A stretch of DNA of 64,000 nt from Bradyrhizobium sp. (GCF_027307225.1 NZ_DAHUXJ010000149.1:1-64000), one strand, 5' to 3'. Positions 39,593-49,020 are shown, counted from the stretch's first letter. Made by a program: numbers and translations. Notes: generated by a model not told the origin, from the letters alone.

Positions 39593-40550
39593 TCCGCACG
39601 CCTAGCCGGCCTGCCAGTTCCTGGGTGAACTGCCAGGCCACGCGGCCTGAGCGCGAGCCACGGGTGGTTGACCATTCCAGGGCCTCACGCTCAAGCTCTT
39701 CTTCCGGCAGCTTGATGCCGAAATGGCTGCAATAGCCCTCCACCATCGCCAGGTACTCGTCCTGGCTGCAGCGGTGAAAGCCGAGCCACAAACCGAAACG
39801 ATCCGAAAGCGAAACTTTTTCTTCGACGGCTTCGCCGGGATTGATCGCCGTTGAACGCTCGTTCTCGATCATCTCGCGAGCGAGCAGGTGCCTGCGATTA
39901 GAGGTCGCATACAGGATCACATTGTCGGGACGCCCCTCGATGCCGCCCTCCAACACCGCCTTGAGCGATTTGTAGGACGCATCGTTGCCGTCGAAGGAGA
40001 GGTCATCGCAGAACACGATGACATTGAACGGCGCCTTGCGCAGGACCTCCATCAGGGACGGCAGGCTCTCGATATCCTCACGGTGAATCTCGATCAGCTT
40101 GAGCCGGTCGGCCGGCTTGCGGTCACGATTGATGCTGGCGTGGGCGGCCTTGACCAGAGAGGATTTCCCCATGCCGCGCGCGCCCCACAACAGCGCGTTG
40201 TTGGCGGGAAAGCCGTTCGCGAAGCGTTCGGTATTCTCGATCAGGATGTCGCGCATCCGCTCGATGCCCTTGAGCAGGCCGATATCGACGCGGCTGACAT
40301 GCGGAACGGGCGCGAGCCGTCCTTCGGGGTGCCAGATGAAAGCGTCCGCCCGGTGCAGGGCGTCGCCGCCTTCCGCGCAAGGCGCGGCCGCGGCCAGGTG
40401 GGTCGCGATGGCCTCCAGCGCACCCGCAATCCGTTCCGCCGCATCCTGTCCGGGGGTCGGCGCGGCACGGTTCGCGGGCCGTTGCTGTGAGCCGGACCGC
40501 TGCGCCTTTCGAGCGGCAGGCGTGACTTTTTTTGCGGGCTTTTTCGACAT
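39579..40550 (-). CDS. DUF815-family AAA+ ATPase
   Basis: A 323-residue P-loop ATPase of the DUF815 type (COG2607). The Walker A motif is LLWGARGMGKSSLVKA, the Walker B region is NVIVFCDDLSF, and a sensor-like LYATSNRRHLLAREM follows. The N-terminal 40 residues are basic and low complexity (SKKPAKKVTPAARKA). I start at 40550; the track start at 40610 adds 20 doubtful residues. Its last 14 bases overlap the end of nlpD on the other strand. The cellular role of this family is not established. The divergent neighbour across about 200 bases is yajC. Confidence 0.85.
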   Translation of the reverse strand: MSKKPAKKVTPAARKAQRSGSQQRPANRAAPTPGQDAAERIAGALEAIATHLAAAAPCAEGGDALHRADAFIWHPEGRLAPVPHVSRVDIGLLKGIERMRDILIENTERFANGFPANNALLWGARGMGKSSLVKAAHASINRDRKPADRLKLIEIHREDIESLPSLMEVLRKAPFNVIVFCDDLSFDGNDASYKSLKAVLEGGIEGRPDNVILYATSNRRHLLAREMIENERSTAINPGEAVEEKVSLSDRFGLWLGFHRCSQDEYLAMVEGYCSHFGIKLPEEELEREALEWSTTRGSRSGRVAWQFTQELAGRLGVRIKLR

Positions 40551-40747
40551 CTTTGGCCTTTCCGACGGCGAACCCTTAACGGGCCTTGCGGAGCCTCGCA
40601 AGCGGCCCAAATGAGGGGTCTATGAGGGGGTTAGCGGCGTTGCAATTGGGCGGTTGGCCGCTATAGTCCGCGCCAAATTTGCCTGCCGGACCGGGCTGGC
40701 GCCAGATATGCGCGCCTTCCGGTCACCGCTCCACGAGGATTGAACGA

Positions 40748-41113
40748 ATGCTGATTACCCCTGCGTACGCCCAGGCCGCAGCCGGCGGCGATACCAACAG
40801 TATGTTGATGTCGCTGCTGCCGTTCGCCCTGATCTTCGTGATCATGTATTTTCTCATCCTGCGGCCGCAGCAGAAGAAGGTAAAGGACCACGCGGAACTC
40901 GTGAAAAACATCCGCCGGGGCGACACCGTGGTGACCACGGGCGGGCTGGTCGGCAAGGTGACCAAGGTCGTCGACGACGATCAGATCGAGTTCGAGATTT
41001 CCGATGGCGTTCGCGTCCGCCAGATGCGGCAAATGATCTCCGGCGTTCGCGCCAAGGGAGAGCCGGCCAAGGAGAAGGGCGACTTCGGCAAGGACGAGAC
41101 CGCCGCGGGCTGA
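40748..41113 (+). CDS. yajC: Sec translocase accessory protein YajC
   Basis: A 121-residue inner-membrane protein: PAYAQAAAG start, one membrane helix (LMSLLPFALIFVIMYFLIL), then RPQQKKVKDHAELVKNIRRG and the small beta domain (DTVVTTGGLVGKVTKVVDD). YajC associates with SecDF. GAGGATTGAACG precedes the ATG at 40748; the track start adds 23 residues unlike the family. It heads a yajC-secD-secF run that continues into the Mth938 and squalene-synthase-like genes. Confidence 0.95.
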   Translation: MLITPAYAQAAAGGDTNSMLMSLLPFALIFVIMYFLILRPQQKKVKDHAELVKNIRRGDTVVTTGGLVGKVTKVVDDDQIEFEISDGVRVRQMRQMISGVRAKGEPAKEKGDFGKDETAAG

Positions 41114-41153
41114 AATCAGGCACCGTTTTCTCTGGATCTGACGAGTCAATTCG

Positions 41154-42749
41154 ATGCTGTATTTCACACGGTGGAAAGCGCTGGCGATCATCCTGACCGC
41201 GCTGGTGGTGTGCCTGTGCGCCGTGCCGAATTTCTTTTCGGAAGCACGCGTGAAGACCTGGCCGCTCTGGGCGCAGCGCCATCTGGTGCTTGGCCTCGAC
41301 CTGCAAGGCGGCTCCTATCTGCTGCTTGAAGTCGATTCCAACTACGTCAAGAAAGAGAAGCTCGACGCGGTGCGCGACGACGCTCGCCGCGTGTTGCGTG
41401 AGGCGAAGATCGGCTACACCGGCCTCAACGCGCGCAACGATGCCGTCGAGGTGCACATCTCCCGCGACAACGAGTTGCAACCCGCGCTGGCGAAACTGCG
41501 CGAATTGTCCCAGCCGCTTGGCGGACTGCTCGGTTCCAACGGCCAGCGCAGCCTGGAAGTGACCGACGCTGGCAACGGAACGATTCGTCTGACGGTGCCC
41601 CCGGCGGCCATCACCGCTCGCATCCGCCAGACCATCGAACAGTCAATCCAGATCGTCGAGCGCCGCGTCAACCAGCTCGGCACTGTCGAGCCCGTGATCC
41701 AGCGTCAGGGCACCGATCGCATTCTGGTGCAGGTCCCGGGCCTGCAGGATCCGACGCGGTTGAAGCAGCTGCTTGGCAGGACGGCCAAGATGGAATTTCG
41801 CATGGTCGACGAGGCCGTGTCGCCGGACGCGGCAGCGCAGGGAAGAATACCGCCCGAGGATGAACTCCTGTCTGAAGTTTCCGGGCAAAAGATCGTCATC
41901 AAGAAGCAAGTGCTGGTATCGGGCGGAGATTTAAGCGACGCGCAGACCGGGTTCGATCAACGCTCTGGCGAACCGGTCGTGAATTTCAAGTTCAATTCAG
42001 CCGGCGCGCGCAAATTCGCGCAAGCCACAACCGAGAACGTCGGTCAGCGCTTTGCGATCGTGCTGGATAACCAGGTGATTTCGGCTCCCGTGATCCGCGA
42101 GCCCATCATCGGCGGCCAAGGTCAGATCTCCGGCAGCTTCACGGTCCAGTCCGCCAACGACCTCGCGATCCTGCTGCGCGCTGGCGCGTTGCCCGCCCCT
42201 CTGACCGTCATCGAGGAACGCACCGTCGGTCCGGGCCTCGGCCAGGACTCGATCGAAAAAGGCGAACTCGCGGCCTATGTCGGCTCGATCATGGTGGTCG
42301 TCTTCATGCTCGTGACCTACCGCCTGTTTGGCCTGTTTGCCAACATTGCCGTGGCTATCAACGTCGCGATGATCTTCGGCGTGCTGTCGCTTCTGAACGC
42401 CACGCTGACGCTGCCCGGCATTGCCGGCATCGTGCTGACGGTGGGCATCGCCGTCGACTCCAACGTGCTGATCTACGAGCGTATTCGCGAGGAAATCCGC
42501 GGAGGACGCAATGCGATCTCGGCGATTGACGCCGGTTTCAAGCGGGCGCTCGCAACCATCCTTGACTCGAACATCACAACATTCATCGCTGCCGCGGTCC
42601 TGTTCTACATCGGCACCGGACCGGTTCGCGGCTTCGCAGTGACACTTGGCGTCGGCATCCTCACCACGGTTTTCACCGCGTTCACGTTGACCCGGCTTAT
42701 CGTCGCCACCTGGGTGCGTTGGAAGCGGCCGCAAAGCGTGCCGATCTGA
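41154..42749 (+). CDS. secD: Protein translocase subunit SecD
   Basis: Membrane subunit that uses the proton-motive force to complete protein export. The 531-residue protein has a first helix, a large periplasmic P1 domain (LVLGLDLQGGSYLLLEV opening; RVNQLGTVEPVIQRQGTDRILVQVPG), then five C-terminal helices with the family marks VGPGLGQDSIEKGELAAYVG and GIVLTVGIAVDSNVLIYERIREE. Complete and in a normal gene order between yajC and secF (13-base gap to secF). Confidence 0.97.
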   Translation: MLYFTRWKALAIILTALVVCLCAVPNFFSEARVKTWPLWAQRHLVLGLDLQGGSYLLLEVDSNYVKKEKLDAVRDDARRVLREAKIGYTGLNARNDAVEVHISRDNELQPALAKLRELSQPLGGLLGSNGQRSLEVTDAGNGTIRLTVPPAAITARIRQTIEQSIQIVERRVNQLGTVEPVIQRQGTDRILVQVPGLQDPTRLKQLLGRTAKMEFRMVDEAVSPDAAAQGRIPPEDELLSEVSGQKIVIKKQVLVSGGDLSDAQTGFDQRSGEPVVNFKFNSAGARKFAQATTENVGQRFAIVLDNQVISAPVIREPIIGGQGQISGSFTVQSANDLAILLRAGALPAPLTVIEERTVGPGLGQDSIEKGELAAYVGSIMVVVFMLVTYRLFGLFANIAVAINVAMIFGVLSLLNATLTLPGIAGIVLTVGIAVDSNVLIYERIREEIRGGRNAISAIDAGFKRALATILDSNITTFIAAAVLFYIGTGPVRGFAVTLGVGILTTVFTAFTLTRLIVATWVRWKRPQSVPI

Positions 42750-42762
42750 AGGGAATGCGGCC

Positions 42763-43767
42763 GTGACTCATACCGTTTTGATTGGGCTGGGCATTCTGAT
42801 CGTCGTCCTGACGATTGTCAGCATTTTCGGCATTCTGCCGCCGTTGCGGATCGTGCCGGACAATACCCATTTCGATTTCACGCGCTTTCGCCGCATCAGC
42901 TTTCCGATCTCGGCGCTGCTCTCGATCGTCGCGATCACGCTGTTCTTTACCCATGGCCTGAACTTCGGCATCGACTTCAAGGGCGGCACGCTCATGGAAG
43001 TGAAAGCCAAGTCGGGTGCGGCCGACATCGGCGCGATGCGCTCCACGCTGAGCGGATTGGGCCTCGGCGACATCCAGATGCAACAGTTCGGCGGTCCCGA
43101 CGAGGTCCTGATCAGGGTTGCCGAGCAACCCGGCGGCGATCAGGCGCAACAGGTTGCCGTCCAGAAGGTTCGCGGTGCGCTCGGCGATTCCGTTGAATAC
43201 CGGCGCGTCGAAGTCGTCGGCCCGCGCGTCTCCGGCGAACTGCTGGCCTACGGGATGATCGGGCTGATGCTCGCGATCGTAGGCATCCTGATCTATCTCT
43301 GGTTCCGGTTCGAATGGCAGTTCGCCCTGGGCGCCATGATCGCCAACGTGCATGATATCGTGCTGACGATCGGCTTCATGTCGATCTCGCAGGTCGACTT
43401 CGACCTCACCAGTATCGCTGCCTTGCTGACCATTCTGGGTTACTCGCTGAACGATACGGTCGTCATTTACGACCGAATCCGCGAAATGCTGCGGCGTTAC
43501 AAGAAGATGCCGATGCCGGAACTGCTCAACGAATCCATCAACTCGACGCTGTCACGGTCCATCATTACCCACGTCACGGTGACGCTGGCCCTGCTGGCGC
43601 TGTTGTTGTTCGGCGGCAACGCGATCCACAGTTTCACGGCCGTGATGATGTTCGGCGTCGTGCTGGTCGGCACTTATACGTCGATCTTCATCGCCGCTCC
43701 GATCCTGATCTATCTTGGCGTGGGTACCCACCGCGCCGATACGCCGGATACGCCCGCGAAGAAGTAA
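42763..43767 (+). CDS. secF: Protein translocase subunit SecF
   Basis: Partner of SecD; 334 residues with six membrane helices. Marks are FGIDFKGGTLMEVKAKSG after helix 1, VGPRVSGELLAYGMIGLMLA, and SLNDTVVIYDRIREMLRRY. Translation starts with GTG at 42763, following GAAGGGAATG. The next gene starts 46 bases downstream. In this window secD and secF are separate genes rather than fused. Confidence 0.97.
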   Translation: MTHTVLIGLGILIVVLTIVSIFGILPPLRIVPDNTHFDFTRFRRISFPISALLSIVAITLFFTHGLNFGIDFKGGTLMEVKAKSGAADIGAMRSTLSGLGLGDIQMQQFGGPDEVLIRVAEQPGGDQAQQVAVQKVRGALGDSVEYRRVEVVGPRVSGELLAYGMIGLMLAIVGILIYLWFRFEWQFALGAMIANVHDIVLTIGFMSISQVDFDLTSIAALLTILGYSLNDTVVIYDRIREMLRRYKKMPMPELLNESINSTLSRSIITHVTVTLALLALLLFGGNAIHSFTAVMMFGVVLVGTYTSIFIAAPILIYLGVGTHRADTPDTPAKK

Positions 43768-43813
43768 CGCGGGCGTGATCCCGGAGATCGGGATCCTGTT
43801 TTCGGAAAAGATC

Positions 43814-44209
43814 ATGTCCAAGCTAGCAAGCGAAGGCGCCGACGCGCCACATCTTCCGAGGTCAGCAGCAATCGACGCTTACGGAAAGGGCGGCTTCGCC
43901 TTCGCCGATATGTCGCATCGCGGTTCGCTGCTGTGCTTGCCGGACGCCATCTGGGCTTGGCCGGTGACGAAGGTCGCTGAAATCGACGAGTATTCGTTAT
44001 CGCGCGTGTTTGCTGCCGCAAATCAGATCGATACACTGATCGTTGGCACCGGCACGGAGGTCTGGGTTGCCCCCCGGCATTTGCGGGAGGCATTTCGCAC
44101 TGTCCGTGTCAGCCTCGATATCATGCAGACGGGGCCGGCGATCCGCACCTACAACATCATGATGGGCGAACGGCGGCGAGTAGCCGCAGCGCTGATCGCC
44201 GTGCCATGA
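43814..44209 (+). CDS. Mth938-domain protein, homologue of mitochondrial NDUFAF3
   Basis: A 131-residue protein with the Mth938 (DUF498) fold pattern: AIDAYGKGGFAFADMSHRGSLL, VFAAANQIDTLIVGTGTEVW and VSLDIMQTGPAIRTYNIMMGERRRVAAALI. In mitochondria the homologue NDUFAF3 assists assembly of respiratory complex I. Its link with secDF genes in alphaproteobacteria was noted when the human gene was studied. Start ATG at 43814 with GGAAAAG upstream; the track start lies inside secF. It overlaps the next gene by four bases (ATGA). Confidence 0.82.
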   Translation: MSKLASEGADAPHLPRSAAIDAYGKGGFAFADMSHRGSLLCLPDAIWAWPVTKVAEIDEYSLSRVFAAANQIDTLIVGTGTEVWVAPRHLREAFRTVRVSLDIMQTGPAIRTYNIMMGERRRVAAALIAVP

Positions 44210-45075
44210 GCACATCCGTCGATGACGGCAGCGACGCGGCCGGCCAATGCGCCGAGCTTGTCCGTGCACACGATTTCACCCGTTATGCATCCACGCTGTT
44301 CGTGCCGGCGCCGGCGCGGCGCGCCTTGCTTGCGCTCTATGCCTTCGATGTCGAGATTTGCCGGGTCCATACCCAGGTGAGCCAACCCCTGCCAGGCGAG
44401 ATAAGATTGCAGTGGTGGCGCGATATGCTTGCAGGGCAGGGTCATGGCGGCGTCGAGGGCAATCCGGTTGCCGCCGAACTTCTGTCGGCGATGCGCAGCC
44501 ATCGTCTGCCGGTTGAACGTCTCTCGCGTCTGATCGACGAGCACCTGTTCGACCTCTACAACGATCCGATGCCGACCATGGCCGCGCTCGAGGGGTATCT
44601 CAACGACACCTCTTCGGCCATCTTTTCGCTGGCTGCGGCGATGATGGGACCGCCATCCAGTGAGGTCGAGCACTTGGCACGCCATGCGGGATTGGCGCAG
44701 GGAATGGTTCGGGTGATGGCTTCACTGCCGCTTGATGCCTCGCAAGGCCGGCTCTTTGTGCCGCAGCAGGTGTTTACGAAACATGGCTGCGATCCTGATG
44801 AGCTGTTCGCGGGCAAGCAGGCGCCGAGGCTGCGCGAAGCGTTGAATGACCTGCTGGGTGAAGCACGCGCGCATCTCGATACAGCCTACGCGCTGCTTGC
44901 GTCAGTGATGCCGGATGTTCGGCCGGCGTTTCTGCCGTTGGCGCAAGCCAAACGCGATCTCGCCAGGTTGATGCGGGCCGACAACGATCCCTTTGTGGCG
45001 CGGCCACCATCGCGGCTTGCGGTGCTGTGGACGCTGTGGCGTGCGTCGCGGTCATCGGCCCTTGCGGGACGATGA
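44206..45075 (+). CDS. Squalene/phytoene-synthase-like protein, homologue of NDUFAF6
   Basis: A 289-residue all-helical protein of the squalene/phytoene synthase superfamily (DFTRYASTLFVPAPARRALLALYAFDVEI, IRLQWWRDML). The aspartate-rich motifs that bind prenyl diphosphates in true synthases are not recognisable, so prenyl condensation is unlikely. The closest functional parallel is NDUFAF6, a human complex I assembly factor with the same degenerate fold. It is translationally coupled to the NDUFAF3-like gene, which supports a shared role. Alternative: an uncharacterised isoprenoid enzyme. Confidence 0.78.
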   Translation: MSTSVDDGSDAAGQCAELVRAHDFTRYASTLFVPAPARRALLALYAFDVEICRVHTQVSQPLPGEIRLQWWRDMLAGQGHGGVEGNPVAAELLSAMRSHRLPVERLSRLIDEHLFDLYNDPMPTMAALEGYLNDTSSAIFSLAAAMMGPPSSEVEHLARHAGLAQGMVRVMASLPLDASQGRLFVPQQVFTKHGCDPDELFAGKQAPRLREALNDLLGEARAHLDTAYALLASVMPDVRPAFLPLAQAKRDLARLMRADNDPFVARPPSRLAVLWTLWRASRSSALAGR

Positions 45076-46167
45076 TCAATTCATCCCGGCGGTTTCGAAA
45101 TTGAAGCGATCGCGCAGGTTTTTCCGCGATTCCAGAATGGTATTCAAAAAGGCGCGGTCCGGCTCGCTGGTGATCATGGTCTCGATCAGATCGAGCTGAT
45201 TGGTTGCGACCAATTGCAACAGCTCGATGCGAGGCTGTCCGCTGGAATCGCGCGGCAGCGCCTTGACAACCTGGATGTGCTCCGGCGGTTTGGGCCCGTG
45301 GCCCGCGGCAAGCGCGCCTTTCAGCTCGGTCTCGAGTGCTGTCTGATCGGATTCAACAAAGGCATAAAGGCCCACACCGACCCGGCGATCCGGAAAGGCG
45401 ACGATAGCCGCATCACGAACGGCAGGATTTTTCCGTATCTCCTGCACCAGCACCGGGGCGTCGTTGACCAGGCGACGCCCGCCGCCTTCGCGGTCGGTGA
45501 AATTGAACAGGCCACGGGTGATCGCCTGATAGACCTTTTTCCCGGTTGCGAGCCACAAACTTGCGACGACCGACTTGCGGGTGAGAATCTGACGCTCTTT
45601 CGGGGTCAGCGCTTGCGGCGCATAGCTGCGCTTGTGCTTCAGAAGGTGTCGCAGATCCTCGTAGGCCGCGACACGAAACAGCCAGCTGCGCTTGCGAAAG
45701 CATGCCGCCAGCTGAAAGTCCGTCAGGTAAGCGCGGCCGTCACGTCCGACCAGCCAGTTCTGCTCCTTGGCGAGGTCGTTGTGGCAGACGCCGGCGCGAT
45801 GCAACCGCCGCAAGGCCTCTTTGGCTGAACGGAAATAAGCGACGTCGCCGGTCGGTTTGACCAAGTGTAACGCGACGCCATCGATGAAGCCGCGGACCAG
45901 CGCCTGCCGGCCGCCCCATAGGAGCGGCGGCCCAACATTGAGGTCGCGCACCACCGCCAAGGCGTGACGCTCACGGCGGAACAAATGTCGCGCGAGCAGA
46001 TATGACCACCGGGGCACCTGATCGATCCGGCGCAAGATGGCATCGACCTCGCCATTCGGTGTGCGGAAGCGGCCGCGCTCCACGGACGAAAACACGTCGC
46101 GTTTGAGCAGGACGCCTTCGGTCCATTGCGCCGACAGAATTTCAGCGTCGTGTCTTGCAAAACTCAT
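45076..46167 (-). CDS. Kinase-like domain fused to an AMP-binding-enzyme C-terminal domain
   Basis: A 363-residue two-domain protein. Residues 25-180 resemble a small RIO/lipopolysaccharide-kinase-type fold: a substrate loop AGVCHNDLAKEQNWLV (His-Asn-Asp at 129-131, Asn137) and YLTDFQLA in place of DFG (149-153). The usual beta-3 lysine seems replaced by Arg in AILRRID. Residues 235-325 match the C-terminal subdomain of acyl-CoA synthetases (VQEIRKNPAVRDAAIVAFPD, HIQVVKALPRDSSGQPR), where the catalytic Lys of SGK is Gln. It starts seven bases after trmFO, and a weak GAGC precedes the ATG at 46167. Substrate unknown. Confidence 0.7.
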   Translation of the reverse strand: MSFARHDAEILSAQWTEGVLLKRDVFSSVERGRFRTPNGEVDAILRRIDQVPRWSYLLARHLFRRERHALAVVRDLNVGPPLLWGGRQALVRGFIDGVALHLVKPTGDVAYFRSAKEALRRLHRAGVCHNDLAKEQNWLVGRDGRAYLTDFQLAACFRKRSWLFRVAAYEDLRHLLKHKRSYAPQALTPKERQILTRKSVVASLWLATGKKVYQAITRGLFNFTDREGGGRRLVNDAPVLVQEIRKNPAVRDAAIVAFPDRRVGVGLYAFVESDQTALETELKGALAAGHGPKPPEHIQVVKALPRDSSGQPRIELLQLVATNQLDLIETMITSEPDRAFLNTILESRKNLRDRFNFETAGMN

Positions 46168-46174
46168 GATAAGC

Positions 46175-47605
46175 TCACGCGGCCGCCGCCAGCCGCAAAT
46201 GATCAGCAATCCAGCGATCGATGTCGGCTAGCGCCCGGGCGCTGAGCGCTTGGCGTTTCGCGATGGCCTTTTCGTTGCCGCGCAGCCGCGTTCCATCCGT
46301 CTTTCGTGTCGGCGGGTTGGCGAGCGGCGGAAACAGCCCGAAATTGATGTTCATCGGCTGGAACGAGCGTGGACCATTGTCGATCGTTTCCAGATGACCG
46401 CCGGTGATATGTCCGAGCAGCGATCCTAGCGCCGTGGTTGGAGGTGGCGAGGGCAGCACGCGGCCACGCGCGTCGGCGGCGGCATAAAGGCCCGCGATCA
46501 GGCCGATGCTGGCGGACTCGACATACCCTTCGCAGCCGGTCATTTGTCCCGCAAACCGCAATCGTGAGGCAGCCTTCAGGCGCAGCTGTTCATCCAATAG
46601 CTTTGGCGAGTTCAGAAAAGTGTTGCGGTGGAGGCCGCCGAGCCGAGCGAACTCGGCGTTCTCAAGTCCAGGAATCATGCGAAAGATGCGCTGCTGCGCG
46701 CCATACTTCAGCTTGGTTTGAAAACCCACCACATTGTAGAGGGTGCCGAGCTTATTGTCCTGTCGCAGCTGCACGATCGCGTAGGCCTTTACAGTCGGGT
46801 TGTGCGGGTTGGTCAACCCGACCGGCTTCATCGGGCCATGGCGAAGCGTCTCCGCGCCGCGTTCGGCCATGACTTCGATTGGCAGACAGCCGTCGAAATA
46901 GGGCGTGTTGGTTTCCCATTCCTTGAAGTCGGTCTTTTCACCTGCAATGAGCGCCGCGACGAAATCCTCGTACTGCTCCTTTGTCATCGGGCAGTTGATG
47001 TAATCGGCGCCCGTGCCGCCGGGGCCGACCTTGTCGTAGCGCGACTGAAACCATGCCTTCGACATATCGATGCTGTCGCGATGAACGATCGGCGCGATCG
47101 CATCGAAAAAAGCCAGGGCGTTTTCGTCTGTCAGCTGGCGGATGGCCTCGGCGAGCGGCGCAGAGGTGAGGGGGCCGGTCGAGATGATGACGTTGGCCCA
47201 ATCGGCGGGCGGTAAGCCCTCGATTTCACCGCGCTTGAGTTCGATCAGCGGATGATCTGCCAGCGCTTTGGTGACGGCGGCTGAAAAGCCGTCCCGATCG
47301 ACCGCCAACGCGCCACCGGCTGGCACCTGATGGGCGTCGGCGGCTTGCATAATCAGGGAGGAGAGCCGGCGCATTTCGGCGTGCAATAATCCGACCGCGT
47401 TGTTGGCGGCGTCGTCGGAGCGAAACGAATTCGAACAGACGAGCTCGGCAAAGCCTTCGGTTCGATGCGCCTCGGTCATCCGCTGCGGCCGCATCTCGTG
47501 GAGAATGACGCGGACGCCCGCATTGGCAACCTGCCATGCGGCTTCAGAGCCGGCGAGACCGCCACCGATGATATGGATGGGTTCCAATGAGAGAGTGCCT
47601 GTCAT
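46175..47605 (-). CDS. trmFO: Folate-dependent tRNA (uracil-5-)-methyltransferase TrmFO
   Basis: FAD and methylenetetrahydrofolate-dependent enzyme that makes m5U54 in the T-loop of tRNA. The 476-residue GidA-like protein has the FAD motif [15 protein letters not shown], the conserved [19 protein letters not shown] and a C-terminal FAD-contact region [15 protein letters not shown]. The start at 47605 (MTGTLSLEP) is used; the track start adds 21 unlikely residues. The organism uses this folate-dependent route rather than SAM-dependent TrmA, as is typical in Alphaproteobacteria. The kinase/AMP-C fusion gene follows on the same strand. Confidence 0.95.
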   Translation of the reverse strand: MTGTLSLEPIHIIGGGLAGSEAAWQVANAGVRVILHEMRPQRMTEAHRTEGFAELVCSNSFRSDDAANNAVGLLHAEMRRLSSLIMQAADAHQVPAGGALAVDRDGFSAAVTKALADHPLIELKRGEIEGLPPADWANVIISTGPLTSAPLAEAIRQLTDENALAFFDAIAPIVHRDSIDMSKAWFQSRYDKVGPGGTGADYINCPMTKEQYEDFVAALIAGEKTDFKEWETNTPYFDGCLPIEVMAERGAETLRHGPMKPVGLTNPHNPTVKAYAIVQLRQDNKLGTLYNVVGFQTKLKYGAQQRIFRMIPGLENAEFARLGGLHRNTFLNSPKLLDEQLRLKAASRLRFAGQMTGCEGYVESASIGLIAGLYAAADARGRVLPSPPPTTALGSLLGHITGGHLETIDNGPRSFQPMNINFGLFPPLANPPTRKTDGTRLRGNEKAIAKRQALSARALADIDRWIADHLRLAAAA

Positions 47606-47668
47606 GCGGCACAGAGGTAGCGCGTTTCTTCCGTGAGTGGAATGCGCGCGACCGCCTACAAACGACAA

Positions 47669-47687
47669 CGCCCGCCATCGGCGGGCG
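47669..47687 (-). terminator. Hairpin CGCCCGCC-ATC-GGCGGGCG between DUF1127 and trmFO
   Basis: Perfect eight-base GC arms with a three-base loop, 32 bases downstream of the DUF1127 stop on the minus strand, followed by TTGTCGTTTG. Probable terminator of the DUF1127 transcript. Confidence 0.6.
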
Positions 47688-47718
47688 CTATCCGTTTTCC
47701 GTCAGCGGGTTTGAAATA

Positions 47719-47871
47719 TCAGGCGGTGTAATTGCCGGCCGCAACGCGCGGAATATCCGAGCGGTCGAGTCCAATATCCGCCAGTTCCCGGTCGGTGAGC
47801 TGGGACAATTCGGCGACGTTGCGCTGATAGTCGCGGAACGCCTGGATCATTCGGATGAGCGAGAGCAGCAT
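47719..47871 (-). CDS. DUF1127-domain micro-protein
   Basis: A 50-residue protein, too short for the ORF track. It reads MLLSLIRMIQAFRDYQRN, then LTDRELADIGLDRSDIPRVA near the end, which is the diagnostic DUF1127 core (arginine-rich helix then LxDIGLxRxDI). AAGGAG stands seven bases before the ATG, and a hairpin terminator follows. In Agrobacterium and Rhodobacter, DUF1127 proteins affect phosphate/carbon metabolism and small-RNA maturation; a role here is unknown. The 330-base AT-rich upstream region suggests its own promoter. Confidence 0.88.
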   Translation of the reverse strand: MLLSLIRMIQAFRDYQRNVAELSQLTDRELADIGLDRSDIPRVAAGNYTA

Positions 47872-48198
47872 GGGTAGTCTCCTTGAATTCTTGATTCAAT
47901 CTTTCGAAGAGGACTGAATCGTTGATGGCAATATAGATCCCTATACCGCAGTGCAGAAGCCAAGATGCTGCGTTGCAGCTAATCGATATATGCATAGCTA
48001 TGTAAGAATTGATTAACTATTCGGGAAACGGTTCCGTAGACCCCCAGCAGGAATGCTCAGAATATTGCCGAAGTTTCGGCTACTACAGGGCAAAATCGTA
48101 GGTTCCGATCAATTCCGGCGCGGTTTTGATCTGTCGGGTGTATGAATCATATGCATGATAAAAAGTGAATATAAAATCATTGTAAGGAAACGGCTTAG
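47872..48198. other. AT-rich 327-base gap between DUF1127 and the transglycosylase gene
   Basis: No supported gene. The stretch is clearly richer in A and T than its surroundings. The left end should carry the DUF1127 promoter. ORF 48083-48307 on the minus strand is an out-of-frame shadow of the transglycosylase end. Confidence 0.55.
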
Positions 48199-49020
48199 CT
48201 ACGGCGCGTGGGTCAGCTGGGTAGCGAAATAGGCGACGGTGCGGATGTAAACGTCGCTCTTGTTCCATTGCTGGAGCACCGCGAAGTTGGGACTTCCGGG
48301 CTGCCAATCCTTGCCGCGCTGCCAGCCGTAACTCGCGAGAAGGTTTGCGGTGGAAGCAAGCACGTCTGGCGGGCTGCGCAGCAGGTCACGGCGGCCGTTC
48401 GCGTCGAAATCAACCGCGTACTTCATGTAGTTCGACGGCATGAACTGCGTCTGGCCAATTTCGCCGGCCCAGGCGCCGCGCATTTCGGCTGGCGTGAGGT
48501 CACCGCGATCGATGATGCGGAGCGCATCGAGCAATTCGCCCCGAAACATTTCCGAGCGCCGGCAATCATAGGCCAACGTCGCCAGCGATCTCAGCGTCGG
48601 GAACTTGCCGATGTTGACGCCGTAATCGGTCTCGAGGCCCCAGATCGCGACCAGCACCTCGCCGGGCACGCCGTAGGTTTCCTCGATCCGCGACAGGACC
48701 GATCCATACCGTTTCAGCATGTTGGCGCCGCGCGCGAGGCGTGGCGGCACCATGCGGCCGGAAAACTGCTCAAACGTTTGGTCAAAGACCTTTTGCGAGT
48801 GATCGCGGGAGAGCACGCTCTGATCGAGCGTTACGCCGTTCAGGCTTGCAGTGATGGTCGCCTGTGAAATGCCCTTGGATGCGGCTTCAGTCTTGAAATC
48901 ATCAAGCCAGGCCTGAAAGCTGCCAGAACCGCATGGCACGGCCGCATTCGCTGATGCCACCGAGAGAGCGAGACCAATGCCCGCTGCCAGGGCGCAATGT
49001 AGGATCTGGCGATATTGCAA
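48199..49020 (-). CDS. Lytic murein transglycosylase (MltB/SLT-2 type)
   Basis: Cleaves peptidoglycan glycan strands to anhydro-muropeptides. The start is inferred as TTG at 49020, preceded by GGAAGGC, giving a 273-residue pre-protein with signal sequence ILHCALAAGIGLALSVASANA. The track start at 49212 would translate the palindrome copy D as protein. The catalytic glutamate is in AIWGLETDYGVNIG; EIGQTQFMPSNYMKYAVDFD and WQPGSP are further family segments. Unlike many paralogues it has no C-terminal peptidoglycan-binding repeat. Products could feed the NagZ recycling route. Confidence 0.85.
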   Translation of the reverse strand: MQYRQILHCALAAGIGLALSVASANAAVPCGSGSFQAWLDDFKTEAASKGISQATITASLNGVTLDQSVLSRDHSQKVFDQTFEQFSGRMVPPRLARGANMLKRYGSVLSRIEETYGVPGEVLVAIWGLETDYGVNIGKFPTLRSLATLAYDCRRSEMFRGELLDALRIIDRGDLTPAEMRGAWAGEIGQTQFMPSNYMKYAVDFDANGRRDLLRSPPDVLASTANLLASYGWQRGKDWQPGSPNFAVLQQWNKSDVYIRTVAYFATQLTHAP

